From assembly GCF_000430725.1 (NCBI RefSeq), contig NZ_KE387206.1:101516-165515 (forward strand): a stretch of DNA of 64,000 nucleotides, written 5' to 3'. The notes beneath the pieces were generated by a model that saw only the letters and a program-made list of their open reading frames with translations, searched no databases and had not been told where the DNA came from. Source of the DNA: Azohydromonas australica DSM 1124 (GTDB lineage Bacteria; Pseudomonadota; Gammaproteobacteria; Burkholderiales; Burkholderiaceae_C). The first letter of the stretch is position 1; the number at the start of each line of letters is the position of its first letter. Made by a program: the position numbers and the translations under genes. Positions 7,751-15,877 of this stretch are shown here, one piece after another.

Positions 7751-8785
7751 TTACTTCGCCGCCACGCGCGCCTTCTCCAGCTCGGCCTGGAACTCCTTGA
7801 CCAGCGGCTCGCCCACCTGCGCGGCGTACTTGTCCACCACCGGCTTGACCTTCTCGCGCATGCGCTGCAGCTCGGCCGGGGCGATGTCGTTGATCAGCAT
7901 GCCGTGCTTGATCAGCTCCTGGCGCGACTTCTGGTCCATCTCGCGCGCCACCTTGCGCTGGTAGTCGCGCGCCTCCACGGACGCGTCCTGGATGATCTTC
8001 TTCTCGTCGGCCGAGAGGCCGTCCCAGAACTTCTTGCTCACCAGCAGCATCTGCGGGTTGTAGATGTGCCGGGTGTTGCTCATGTACTTCTGCACCTCGT
8101 AGAACTTGGACGCCTCCGCAGTGCTGTACGGGTTCTCCTGCCCGTCCACGGCCTTGGACTCCATCGCGGTGTAGAGCTCGGGGAAGGGCATGGGCACGGC
8201 GTTGGCGCCCAGCGCGTTGAGCATGTCGATGTAGAGCGGGTTCAGGATGGTGCGGATCTTCAGGCCCTGGATGTCTTCCATCTTCTGGATGGGCCGCTTG
8301 CTGTTGGTGATGCTGCGGTAGCCCTGCTCCATGTAGGACAGGCCCACCAGGCCCTTCTCGGGCAGCTTGTCCATCAGCTTCTTGCCCACCGGGCCGTCGA
8401 GCACGAAGTCGGCCTCGCGCTCGTTGGCGAAGGCGAAGGGGAAGTCCAGCAGCACGAACTCCTTGATCATGCCCACCAGCTGTGCCGGGGCCATCATCGA
8501 CGCTTCCACCGTGCCGCCCTGCATGGCCGAGGCCACCTGCTGCTCCCCGCCCAGCGTGCCGCCGGGGAAGATCTTCACCTTCATCTTCCCGCCGCTCTTG
8601 GCGCTGACCACGTCGGCGAACTTCTTGGCGCCCAGGCCCTGCGGGTGGTCCAGCTGGTTGACGATCGGCAGCTTGATGCTGCGCTCCTTGATGTCGGCGG
8701 CCAGCGCGCCGGTGGCGGCGGCGCCGAGGAAGAGGGTGCCGATGGCGCCGGCGACGAGGCCGCGCTTGAAGGTGTCGATGCTCAT
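7751..8785 (-). CDS. TRAP transporter solute-binding protein (DctP family)
   Basis: A 344-residue periplasmic DctP-type binding protein. It has a signal peptide (cleavage near ALA-ADI), the family start KLPIVNQLDHPQGLGAKKFAD, FPGGTLGGEQQ, and the conserved middle IQGLKIRT with PFPELYTAMESKAVDGQENP, which carries the ligand carboxylate-binding region. It is the last gene of the minus-strand kgu-like operon, 79 bp after the shikimate-dehydrogenase-like gene. No DctQ or DctM membrane genes are in the window, so the permease must be encoded elsewhere. Given the neighbours, a sugar acid or related organic acid is the likely ligand (inferred). Confidence 0.9.
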   Translation of the reverse strand: MSIDTFKRGLVAGAIGTLFLGAAATGALAADIKERSIKLPIVNQLDHPQGLGAKKFADVVSAKSGGKMKVKIFPGGTLGGEQQVASAMQGGTVEASMMAPAQLVGMIKEFVLLDFPFAFANEREADFVLDGPVGKKLMDKLPEKGLVGLSYMEQGYRSITNSKRPIQKMEDIQGLKIRTILNPLYIDMLNALGANAVPMPFPELYTAMESKAVDGQENPYSTAEASKFYEVQKYMSNTRHIYNPQMLLVSKKFWDGLSADEKKIIQDASVEARDYQRKVAREMDQKSRQELIKHGMLINDIAPAELQRMREKVKPVVDKYAAQVGEPLVKEFQAELEKARVAAK

Positions 8786-8864
8786 GCTTGTCTCCTGCTT
8801 GCGTGCCGGCGCTTGGAGCCGGCACGGGAAATGAAGTGAAGGGGTTGCGTTGCGCGTGGCGGCG

Positions 8865-9680
8865 TCAGCCCACGCGCTCGATCTCCGCCAGCAGCGCGGC
8901 GCTCATGGCTTCCAGCGGCGCCTGCTGGCCGCCGGTGTAGAGCTCGACCTGGCCGCGGGCCTGGTGAAGCATCATCCGGGTGCCGTCCGAGGTGCGGCAG
9001 CCCAGCGCCTCGGCATCGCGGATGAGCCGGCTGCGCACGGGAATGAAGGCCGCGTCCATCACGAACAGGTGCGGCGCGAGCCGGCCGGCGATGGGGTTGA
9101 CGTCCGGCGCCTTGAAGCCCGCCGCGGTGGCGTTGACCACGCCGTCGAAGCGCTCGGCCTCGAAGTTCTCCAGCGTGCCGCCGAACTCCAGCCCGAAGTC
9201 CTGCGCCAGCGCCTGCGCCTTCTGCGCCGTGCGGTTGAACACCGTCACGCGTGCGCCGGCCTCGCGCAGCCCGTAGGCGATGGCGCGCGCCGCGCCGCCC
9301 GCGCCCAGCAGCGCGATGCGCTGGCCCGGCAGCGTGGTGATCTCCTCCAGCGCCCGCACCGCGCCGATGCAGTCGGTGTTGTAGCCGGTGAGCTTGCCAT
9401 CCACGTGGTTGATGGTGTTGACCGCGCCGATGGCGCGCGCCGTCTCGTCCAGCGCGTCCAGGTGCGCGATGACGGCCTGCTTGTGCGGCATGGACACGTT
9501 CATGCCGCGGATGCCCAGCGTGCGGATGGCGGCGATGGCGCCGGGCACGTCCTCCACGCCGAAGCAGACGAAGGTGTAGTCCAGGCCCAGCGCCGCATAG
9601 GCGGCGTTGTGCACCTTGACGTTGAAGGTGAAGGGCGAGCCCATGATGGACCCGCACAGGGTGGGAATGGAGCGAGGCAT
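8865..9680 (-). CDS. Shikimate-dehydrogenase-family oxidoreductase with altered substrate site
   Basis: A 271-residue AroE-family protein. Catalytic Lys67 in NVSMPHK and Asp103 in GYNTD are present, as are GAVNTI and the nucleotide-binding GAGGAARAIAYGL and VFNRT. The N-terminal shikimate-binding segment, normally HSxSPxxHN with two serines that hold the carboxylate, reads GSPFTFNVKVHN here, so the usual serine pair is not recognisable. It lies 15 bp downstream of kguD in a sugar-acid operon, not with aromatic genes. It probably oxidises or reduces a different hydroxy acid; it is unlikely to be the housekeeping AroE. Fold assignment is strong, substrate unknown. Confidence 0.8.
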   Translation of the reverse strand: MPRSIPTLCGSIMGSPFTFNVKVHNAAYAALGLDYTFVCFGVEDVPGAIAAIRTLGIRGMNVSMPHKQAVIAHLDALDETARAIGAVNTINHVDGKLTGYNTDCIGAVRALEEITTLPGQRIALLGAGGAARAIAYGLREAGARVTVFNRTAQKAQALAQDFGLEFGGTLENFEAERFDGVVNATAAGFKAPDVNPIAGRLAPHLFVMDAAFIPVRSRLIRDAEALGCRTSDGTRMMLHQARGQVELYTGGQQAPLEAMSAALLAEIERVG

Positions 9681-9695
9681 GGCTTGCAGGTCCTT

Positions 9696-10667
9696 TCAGC
9701 GGCGGAGCAGGACGGCGCAGTGCGGCGGCTCGCCGTCCAGCACCGCCAGCAGGTTCTCGGTGGCGAGCTCGGCCATGGCGCGGCGTGTCTCGTGCGTGGC
9801 CGAGCCGATGTGCGGCAGCGGCGTCACGCGCGGGTGCGTGCGCAGCGGCGACGCCTGCGGCAGCGGCTCGGTGGCGAACACGTCCAGCGCCGCGGCGCGC
9901 AGCGGGCCGTTGTCCAGCGCCTGCAGCAGCGCGTCCTCCTGCACCAGGCCGCCGCGGGCGCCGTTGACGAAGATCGCGCCGGACTTCATCAGGGCGAACT
10001 CGCGCGCGCCCATCAGGCCGCGCGTGGCCTCCGACAGCGGCAGCGTCAGCGCCACGATGTCGGCGCGCTGCAGCACCTCGTCCATGGGCAGCCGCGTCAC
10101 CAGCCCGGACAGCTCGGGCACGCGCACCTCGAAGGGGTCGTGGTAGAGCACCGGCATGCCGAAGCCCAGCGCGGCGCGGCGTGCCAGCGCCTGGCCGATG
10201 CGCCCGAAGCCCAGGATGCCCAGCGTCTTGCCGTGCACGTCCCAGCCGAACAGGTCCTCGCCGATGTTGCGGGTCCAGCGGCCCTCGCGCACGAGGTTGG
10301 ACAGCTCCACCAGGCGGCGGCTGGCGCACAGGATCAGCGCGAAGAGGGTGTCGGCCGTGGTCTCGGTCAGCACGCCCGGCGTGTTGCACAGCGTGATGCC
10401 GCGCCGCTCCAGGTAGGGCAACTCGTAGTTGTCCACGCCCACGGAGATGCTGGAGATCACCTCCAGCGCCGGCGCGCGGTCCAGCGTCTGGGCGTCCAGC
10501 GCAAAGCTGGAGCCGATCAGGCCCTGCGCCTGCGGCAGCGCGTCCAGGAAGCGCTGCCGCTCCTCGGTGCGGCGCGGGTCGGCCACGACCACGTCGTGGC
10601 GCTCGGTGATGCGCGCCAGCAGGTCCGGCGGCAGCGCGCGGAAGACGACGACGTTCTTGCGGTTCAC
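9696..10667 (-). CDS. kguD: D-isomer 2-hydroxyacid dehydrogenase, probable 2-keto-6-phosphogluconate reductase
   Basis: A 323-residue NAD(P)-dependent 2-hydroxyacid dehydrogenase of the GhrB/KguD type: cofactor motif GILGFGRIGQA, catalytic Arg in NGARGG, Glu in DVFATEPLP, and His in LPHIGSATHETR. GTG start at 10667 overlaps the kinase stop as GTGA. In pseudomonads KguD reduces 2-keto-6-phosphogluconate to 6-phosphogluconate. The kguE-kguK-kguD order and the PtxS-type operators support this role. A general glyoxylate/hydroxypyruvate reductase is the alternative on sequence alone. Confidence 0.75.
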   Translation of the reverse strand: MNRKNVVVFRALPPDLLARITERHDVVVADPRRTEERQRFLDALPQAQGLIGSSFALDAQTLDRAPALEVISSISVGVDNYELPYLERRGITLCNTPGVLTETTADTLFALILCASRRLVELSNLVREGRWTRNIGEDLFGWDVHGKTLGILGFGRIGQALARRAALGFGMPVLYHDPFEVRVPELSGLVTRLPMDEVLQRADIVALTLPLSEATRGLMGAREFALMKSGAIFVNGARGGLVQEDALLQALDNGPLRAAALDVFATEPLPQASPLRTHPRVTPLPHIGSATHETRRAMAELATENLLAVLDGEPPHCAVLLRR

Positions 10668-11626
10668 AGCCCAGCCTCCTGCAGTTGCGCCCGGGTGGGC
10701 AGTCCTTCGGTGTCGCCCGTGACCTGCACGGCGCGCGCGCCGATCCAGGCGCCGCGGCGCGCGGCCTCGGCCACGCTGCGGCCTTCGAGCAGGGCGCTCA
10801 GCACGCCCACGGCGAAGCCGTCGCCCGCGCCCACGGTGTCCACCACCTTCGCGACGGGGAAGGCCGCCACCTGGCCGGTGCCCTCGGCCTCGTCGTCGTA
10901 GTACGCGCCCTCCGGCCCCAGCTTGACGATGACGGTGCGCACGCCCCGCTCGCGGTAGAAGCGCGCGATGGCCAGCGGGTCGCGGCTGCCGGTCAGCACG
11001 AAGCCCTCCTCGATGCCGGGCAGCACCAGCTCGCACTGCACGGCCAGGCCGTTGAGCGTGTCGCGCATCAGCGCCTGCGAGGCCCAGAGCGTGGGGCGCA
11101 GGTTGGGGTCGAAGGACAGGCGCCGGCCGGCCGTGCGCATCACCTCGATGGCGCGCCGCGTCACCTCCAGCGTGCTGGCCGACAGGGCGGGGAAGACGCC
11201 GGTGACGTGCAGCTGGCGCGCGCCGCGCAGCCAGTCCTCGTCCAGGTGCCGCAGTGCCATGCGGCTGGCGGCGGAGCCGGCGCGGTGGTACTCCACCGGC
11301 GGGTCGCTGCCGTCGTCCACGCGGCCCTTGAACTGGAAGCCGCTGCGCTCGCCCGGCGCCACTTCCACGTGCGAGCAGTCGATGCCCTCGCGCTGCATCT
11401 CGTTGAGCAGGTAGCGCCCCATGGAGTCGGCGCCCAGCCGGCTGCCCCAGCCGACCCGCAGGCCCAGCCGCGACAGGCCGATGGCGACGTTGGTCTCCGC
11501 GCCGGCGGTGCGCTTGTGGAAGTGCTGCACCTCTTCCAGCGGGCCGGTCTCGTCGGCCACCAGCATCAGCATGGCCTCGCCCAGGGTGACGACGTCCAGG
11601 CGGTGCTCGGGGGTGGGGTGCTTCAT
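10664..11626 (-). CDS. kguK: PfkB-family sugar kinase, probable 2-ketogluconate kinase
   Basis: A 320-residue PfkB/ribokinase-family kinase: N-terminal LDVVTLGEAMLMLVADE and GAETNVAIGLSRLG (substrate binding), and the C-terminal anion-hole motif DTVGAGDGFAVGVL with the catalytic Asp. It overlaps kguE by 4 nt (ATGA) and kguD by 4 nt. Sequence alone would fit 2-keto-3-deoxygluconate kinase (KdgK) equally well. Operon order and regulator favour KguK, which phosphorylates 2-ketogluconate at C6 in the cytoplasm. Confidence 0.75.
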   Translation of the reverse strand: MKHPTPEHRLDVVTLGEAMLMLVADETGPLEEVQHFHKRTAGAETNVAIGLSRLGLRVGWGSRLGADSMGRYLLNEMQREGIDCSHVEVAPGERSGFQFKGRVDDGSDPPVEYHRAGSAASRMALRHLDEDWLRGARQLHVTGVFPALSASTLEVTRRAIEVMRTAGRRLSFDPNLRPTLWASQALMRDTLNGLAVQCELVLPGIEEGFVLTGSRDPLAIARFYRERGVRTVIVKLGPEGAYYDDEAEGTGQVAAFPVAKVVDTVGAGDGFAVGVLSALLEGRSVAEAARRGAWIGARAVQVTGDTEGLPTRAQLQEAGL

Positions 11627-12387
11627 CGCTGTGTCTCCAAGCGGCGCAGCAGGGCGACCTCGGCGCGCGTGACGCCCACCAGGTCCTCACCCTGCAGCGG
11701 GTATTCGATGGCGCGCGGAACGCCAGCAGGCAGCGTGCGCAGCACGGTGCGCCACGGGGCGGCCGACGCCGCCAGCGGCACCGCCACCCACTTGGCCGGC
11801 AGGCGCTGCACGCCCTTGCAGTGCACGTAGCCCACGCCCGCGGCCAGCGCTTGCGCGGCCTGAAGCGGGTCCTCGCCCTGCCAGTGCCAGTTGCCCATGT
11901 CGAAGGTCATGGGCAGGCGCAGGCCGGCGGCCTGCGTGTCGGCGAAGAAGCGCTGCAGCGCGGGCAGGGTGCCGGCGCATTCGGTCTGGTCGTTCTCGAT
12001 CAGCAGTTCCACCCGCATCTCGGCCAGGCGCCGCGCCAGCAGCGGCAGCTCCTGCGGCCCCGCGTAGCCGCCGATGGCCATCTTCAGCTTCGGTGCGCCC
12101 AGCAGCGCGGTGTGCTCCAGCGCGCGCTCCAGCGCCGGCAGGTCGAGCGTGCCGTCCATGCGCCACAGGCCCTCGGGGCTGGAGAAGACCCGCAGCAGGC
12201 CGCGCGCCTCGGCCAGCGAGGCCAGCGCCGGCAGTTCGGCGGCCGGGTCGTTCAGCAGCTCGCCGCGCACCTCGAACCCGTCGGCCCCGGCCTCCGCCGC
12301 CAGCTCGGCGAAACGGCGCTGGCCCAGGCGGTGCACCTCGTCCGCACCAAAGGCGGACAGGGAAATGAGGATGGGGGGAGAGGACAT
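11623..12387 (-). CDS. kguE: TIM-barrel sugar phosphate isomerase/epimerase, KguE-like
   Basis: A 254-residue xylose-isomerase-like TIM barrel (AP endonuclease family 2 fold): ISLSAFGADEVH at the first strand, GADGFEVRGELL, KMAIGGY, LLIENDQTECAG and TFDMGNWHWQGEDP carry the Glu/Asp/His residues that bind metal in this fold. ATG 12387 is used; a TTG two codons upstream is possible. First gene of the operon, directly behind two PtxS-type operators. KguE accompanies kguK and kguD in pseudomonads, where its exact reaction is not well defined. Confidence 0.7.
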   Translation of the reverse strand: MSSPPILISLSAFGADEVHRLGQRRFAELAAEAGADGFEVRGELLNDPAAELPALASLAEARGLLRVFSSPEGLWRMDGTLDLPALERALEHTALLGAPKLKMAIGGYAGPQELPLLARRLAEMRVELLIENDQTECAGTLPALQRFFADTQAAGLRLPMTFDMGNWHWQGEDPLQAAQALAAGVGYVHCKGVQRLPAKWVAVPLAASAAPWRTVLRTLPAGVPRAIEYPLQGEDLVGVTRAEVALLRRLETQR

Positions 12388-12400
12388 GCTCAAACGACTC

Positions 12401-12438
12401 CGAAACCGGTTTCAGAGGATTTTAGGAAACCGGTTTCA
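12401..12438 (-). promoter_or_regulatory. Twin PtxS-type operators flanking the -10 of the kgu operon
   Basis: Two copies of the palindrome GAAACCGGTTTC with trailing A, at 12401-12414 and 12425-12438, have centres 24 bp apart. Between them, on the minus strand, lies TAAAAT (12424-12419), a good -10 hexamer. The motif equals TGAAACCGGTTTCA, the published PtxS operator of pseudomonads, apart from the first base. A LacI-family dimer on both sites would cover the promoter, so derepression by 2-ketogluconate or a relative is the expected control. Confidence 0.8.
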
Positions 12439-12481
12439 GAGTTATATGCGGGCTAACCCGGAGTGGCTGGAAACAGAGAGT

Positions 12482-13525
12482 TCAGGCGCCGGCCTGCGAG
12501 GAGCCGCGCACGATGAGCCGGGCGGGCAGGCGGAAGCGGCGCGGCTCGGGGCCCTGGCCTTCCAGGCGCTCGATGAGGCAGCGCGCCGCCTGCTGGCCTA
12601 TGTCGTCGGTGGGCTGCGCAAGGGTGGTGATGCCGGGGCCCACCAGCGGCGCCCAGTCGGTCTCGTCGAAGCTCACCAGGCCCAGGTCGCGGCCGAGCGT
12701 GCAGCCCAGGCGCCGGGCGGCGGCAGCCACGCGCAGGCCCACCACGGCGTTGACCGCCAGCACGGCGGGGCGGCGCTCGACGCTGGCCTGCTGCAGCAGG
12801 CCGCGCAGGGCGGCGTCCAGCGCGGCGTCGTCACCGGGCGGGACTTCCACGCCGGTTCCGCGGCACTGCGCCGCGTGCGCCTGCACGAAGGCGTGGAAGG
12901 CCTCGTGCCGTTCCGCGCGCGAGCTGGCCTGCTGGATCGGCTCGGTGACGAAGAGCAGCTCGTTCCAGCCCTGCTGCAGCAGGTGCTCCAGGGCCAGCGG
13001 CACGGCCTGGGCGTTGTCCAGGCCGACCAGGTCCAGCGGCGCATCGAGGGCGCGGTCCACCAGCACGATGGGCTTGCCCCGCTGCAGCGCGTCGTCCAGT
13101 ACCTGCCGCTCGCGGCCGAGGGTGTGGAGGATGAAGCCCTCCACCTGGTAGGAGGCCAGCGCGGCGATGGCCTCGCGCTCGCGCGTTTCCTCGTTGCCGA
13201 GGTTGAAGAGCATGAGCATGTAGCCGGCGGCGCGGCAGACCTTCTCCGCGCCCTGCAGCACCGCCACCGAAAACGGGTTGGCGACGTCGGCCACCACCAG
13301 CCCGATGAGCCGCGAGCGCCCGCGCTTGAGCGCCTGCGCCATCGGACTGGGCGCGTAGCCCAGCCGGTCGATGGCCTCCTGCACCCGCGCCGCCAGCTCC
13401 GGGCTCATCAGCTCGCCGCGGCGGTTCAGCACGCGCGAGACGGTGGCCTTGGACACGCCGGCCTCGCGGGCGACGTCGTCGATGGTGATGCGGGGACGGA
13501 CAGGAAGAGGAGAAACGCTGCGCAT
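12482..13525 (-). CDS. ptxS: LacI-family repressor, PtxS-like
   Basis: A 347-residue LacI/GalR regulator. The N-terminal helix-turn-helix ITIDDVAREAGVSKATVSRVLNRR (residues 13-36) and hinge LKRGRSRLIGLVVADVANPF are followed by a periplasmic-binding-type effector domain with GFILHT, VLVDR, VGLDN and GLVSFDETDWAPL. It lies upstream of, and reads the same way as, the kgu-like operon, with 94 bp to kguE that hold two operators. A third operator precedes its own start, so it should repress itself. The match of all three sites to the PtxS palindrome is the main reason for the name. Confidence 0.82.
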   Translation of the reverse strand: MRSVSPLPVRPRITIDDVAREAGVSKATVSRVLNRRGELMSPELAARVQEAIDRLGYAPSPMAQALKRGRSRLIGLVVADVANPFSVAVLQGAEKVCRAAGYMLMLFNLGNEETREREAIAALASYQVEGFILHTLGRERQVLDDALQRGKPIVLVDRALDAPLDLVGLDNAQAVPLALEHLLQQGWNELLFVTEPIQQASSRAERHEAFHAFVQAHAAQCRGTGVEVPPGDDAALDAALRGLLQQASVERRPAVLAVNAVVGLRVAAAARRLGCTLGRDLGLVSFDETDWAPLVGPGITTLAQPTDDIGQQAARCLIERLEGQGPEPRRFRLPARLIVRGSSQAGA

Positions 13526-13549
13526 GGCGAGACTGTAGGGCCTCGCGGG

Positions 13550-13563
13550 AGAAACCGGTTTCA
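13550..13563. promoter_or_regulatory. PtxS-type operator upstream of the regulator gene
   Basis: AGAAACCGGTTTCA is the third copy of the palindrome, 24 bp upstream of the regulator start. It implies autoregulation. It also ends only 23 bp from the stop of the DUF6285 gene, so the regulator promoter must overlap the end of that operon. Confidence 0.8.
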
Positions 13564-13586
13564 GTGTTTCTCTGCCCCCACTCGAC

Positions 13587-14000
13587 TCAGTCCTGCGCCG
13601 GCAGCGCCTTCGGGTTGCTCTCCGCCAGTCGTTGCAGTGCGACGAGTTCCAGGTGGTGCCGCAGCGCCGCGTGCAGCGGCTGGCCGGGATCGGCCGCCCC
13701 GGCGCGGATGCGCTGCACCAGCACGTCGTTGAGGCCGACCAGCGCCGCCTCCATCTCGCCGTCCGCCGGCGGCGGGGAGGGGGATTCCGGGTCGTCCAGG
13801 CCCAGCAGCGTGCGCAGCGAGCGCCACTCCGCCAGGGCGGGCGCGTCGCCCGCGCGCAGCTGGCGCTCGGCGATGCCCATGGCGTTGGCGACCATCAGCG
13901 CGGCGTGCCGGTGCTCGGCCGGCAGCGCGGGCAGCAGGGTGTCGCGCAGCAGGGCGCGGGCGGCCTGCAGCAGCTCGGCGCCGTCGGGGTGGTCGCGCAT
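13587..14000 (-). CDS. DUF6285-like protein, LvaB-type partner of the APH-fold kinase
   Basis: A 137-residue, largely helical cytoplasmic protein with no catalytic motif. The start ATG shares one base with the kinase stop (TGATG), so the two are translated together. Recognisable segments are LLQAARALLRDTLLPALPAEHRHAALMVANAMGIAERQL and a Pro/Ser-rich patch in the middle. Small proteins of this kind regularly follow APH-family genes in operons with acyl-CoA dehydrogenases, and in Pseudomonas putida the small LvaB is needed together with the kinase LvaA. Equating this protein with LvaB is based on context and size. Confidence 0.65.
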   Translation of the reverse strand: MRDHPDGAELLQAARALLRDTLLPALPAEHRHAALMVANAMGIAERQLRAGDAPALAEWRSLRTLLGLDDPESPSPPPADGEMEAALVGLNDVLVQRIRAGAADPGQPLHAALRHHLELVALQRLAESNPKALPAQD

Positions 14001-15031
14001 CAGCCGTCCTCCGTCATGTTCAGGATCTCCCACTCCAGCTCCGGCGTGATGTGCGCCGTCAGCGCCAGCAGCAGCGAGCTTTCCTCGCCGGAAACGTGCC
14101 GCTGCGCCTGCTGGATGGAGATCAGCGCCCAGTTCATGTGCGCCATCACTTCCCAGTAGCGCACCTGCTCGCGCGGAATGCGGCGGCCGGATTCGGCCTC
14201 GTAGCCCGCATAGAAATCCTCGCGCTGGCCGATGCCGCCGGCTTCCAGCTCGTTGCGGCCGAAGCGCCAGCACTTGGCGCAGAACCAGCCGATGTCCTCC
14301 AGCGGGTCGCTCCAGCCGGCGAACTCCCAGTCCAGGATGCCCGTGAGGCCCTGGCCGTCCACCATGTAGTTGCCGCTGCGGTAGTCACGGTGGCAGAGCG
14401 CTAGCTCATCGGGGCGCGGCGCATGGCGCTCCAGCCAGCGCAGGCCCCATTCCATGACCGGGTGCGGCGTTTCGTGGGCGTCGAGCCAGCGCCGCGCCCG
14501 GTCGATCAGCCAGGCGGCGGGCGGCAGCTCCGGGCGCGGCAGGAAGTCCAGGTCCGGCCGCGGCGGGCGGATGGCGTGGATGCGCGCCAGCTCGCGGCCG
14601 AGCTGTTGCGCAAGCTGCACCCGGTCGCCGCCGAGCTGCGGGTCCTTCACGATGCGGTGCGCCGCGGCGGTGCCGGCCACGCGCCGCATCACGAAGAAGG
14701 GCCGCCCGAACACCGACCGGTCCTCGCACAGCCACAGCGGCTCGGGCACCGTCACGCCCACGCCGTGCGCCGCCTTCAGCAGCGCGAACTCCTGCGCCCG
14801 GCCATGGCTGGTGGCGACGCCGGCGGAGGCCGAGTCGCAGCGCAGCACGGCCTGCAGCTCGCCCTCCAGCGCGCCGCCGTCCAGGCTCATATCCAGGCGC
14901 CAGTTCTCCTGGATCGCGCCGCCCGACAGCAGCTGCGCGTGGGTGATGCGCGCCGCGCGTGCGCCGGCGGCCTGGGCGATGAAGGTTTCCAGGGCGGCGC
15001 GCTGCGCCTCCTGCAGCACTGGGGCGCTCAC
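14000..15031 (-). CDS. Aminoglycoside-phosphotransferase-fold kinase, LvaA-like (acyl-CoA hydroxyl kinase candidate)
   Basis: A 343-residue APH-family kinase: catalytic loop LCHRDYRSGNYMVDG and metal-binding ILDWEFAGWSDPLEDIGWF, with the N-lobe HAQLLSGGAIQENWRL and MRRVAGTAA. GTG start at 15031 overlaps the SDR stop as GTGA. Members next to acyl-CoA dehydrogenases are not drug-resistance enzymes: LvaA of P. putida and the APH domain of human ACAD10/11 phosphorylate 4-hydroxyacyl-CoA. The full neighbourhood (SDR, acyl-CoA dehydrogenase, small partner) supports that role here. Confidence 0.78.
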   Translation of the reverse strand: MSAPVLQEAQRAALETFIAQAAGARAARITHAQLLSGGAIQENWRLDMSLDGGALEGELQAVLRCDSASAGVATSHGRAQEFALLKAAHGVGVTVPEPLWLCEDRSVFGRPFFVMRRVAGTAAAHRIVKDPQLGGDRVQLAQQLGRELARIHAIRPPRPDLDFLPRPELPPAAWLIDRARRWLDAHETPHPVMEWGLRWLERHAPRPDELALCHRDYRSGNYMVDGQGLTGILDWEFAGWSDPLEDIGWFCAKCWRFGRNELEAGGIGQREDFYAGYEAESGRRIPREQVRYWEVMAHMNWALISIQQAQRHVSGEESSLLLALTAHITPELEWEILNMTEDG

Positions 15032-15804
15032 AGGGAACTCACCAGGTGGGCGCCGTCCACCGCCAGCGTGGCGCCGGAGATGGCGCGGCCGGCGTCGCTG
15101 GACAGCAGCAGCAGCGCGCCGTCCAGGTCCTCGGCCTCGCTGAAGCGGCGGCTGGGGATGCGCGCGCGCAGCTTCTGGCCGTGCTCGGACTGCAGGAACG
15201 CGCGGTTCAGGTCCGTCACCACGTAGCCCGGCAGCAGCGCGTTGACGCGGATGCCGTGCCGCGCCAGCTCCAGCGCCATCGACTTGGTCATCTGCACCAG
15301 CCCGGCCTTGGAGATGGCGTAGGGCGCCACACCGCCGGCCTGACGCTCGGCCAGGATCGACGCGATGTTCACGATGCTGCCGCCGCGGCCGGCGTCCACC
15401 AGGCGGCGGGCGGCTTCCGTGGCGACCAGCCACGCGCCCTTGAGGTTCGTGTCCACCACGTCGTCCCAGTCGGTCTCGGTGTGGTGCAGCAGCGGCTTGG
15501 TGACGGTGGTGCCGGCGTTGTTGACCAGCACCTCGGCCACGCCGGCCTCGGTTGCCAGGCGGTCGAAGCAGTCGCGCACGCCGGCGGCGTTGGTCACGTC
15601 CAGCGGCAGCGCCAGCGCCTGGCCGCCCAGGGCCTGGATCTCCTGCACCAGCCCCTGCAGCGCCTCCACGCGCCGTGCCGCCACGGCCACGCGCGCGCCG
15701 GCGCGGGCCAGCGTGAGCGCGAAATGCCGGCCCAGGCCGCTGGAGGCCCCGGTGACCAGCGCCAGCCGGCCGTCGAGCCGGAACATGGATTCGATGCCGC
15801 TCAT
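15028..15804 (-). CDS. Short-chain dehydrogenase/reductase, LvaD-like
   Basis: A 258-residue classical SDR: TGASSGLG cofactor motif (residues 19-26), NNAG, catalytic Ser in NIASIL, YAISK (Tyr and Lys), and PGYV after the active site. It reads GARVAVAARR after strand 2, which favours NADP(H). Position between the acyl-CoA dehydrogenase and the APH kinase fits LvaD, which reduces 4-oxoacyl-CoA to 4-hydroxyacyl-CoA. Substrate is inferred; the family call is firm. Confidence 0.85.
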   Translation of the reverse strand: MSGIESMFRLDGRLALVTGASSGLGRHFALTLARAGARVAVAARRVEALQGLVQEIQALGGQALALPLDVTNAAGVRDCFDRLATEAGVAEVLVNNAGTTVTKPLLHHTETDWDDVVDTNLKGAWLVATEAARRLVDAGRGGSIVNIASILAERQAGGVAPYAISKAGLVQMTKSMALELARHGIRVNALLPGYVVTDLNRAFLQSEHGQKLRARIPSRRFSEAEDLDGALLLLSSDAGRAISGATLAVDGAHLVSSL

Positions 15805-15812
15805 CGTTGCTC

Positions 15813-15830
15813 CCTCGCGCTGCGCGCGGT
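15813..15830. repeat. Dispersed intergenic repeat, copy 1 (core)
   Basis: CCTCGCGCTGCGCGCGGT occurs here between two minus-strand genes and again, identically, at 55386-55403 between two other minus-strand genes. Flanks are also similar in order (a GGGAC block, then a CTTCGG/CTTCTTGG and GCGGCC block), so the real element is about 70 bp. It looks like a degenerate hairpin-forming intergenic repeat. Confidence 0.55.
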
Positions 15831-15877
15831 TTCTACAAGAGGGACGCCGTGCTTCTTGGGGCGGCCCGGCGAAGCAC

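Noticed and set aside
8865..9680. Housekeeping aroE
   Set aside because: Substrate-binding serines are absent and the gene sits in a sugar-acid operon.
14000..15031. APH-family gene as an antibiotic resistance determinant
   Set aside because: The neighbouring acyl-CoA dehydrogenase, SDR and DUF6285 genes and tight overlaps indicate an acyl-CoA pathway; nothing suggests a resistance cassette or transfer.
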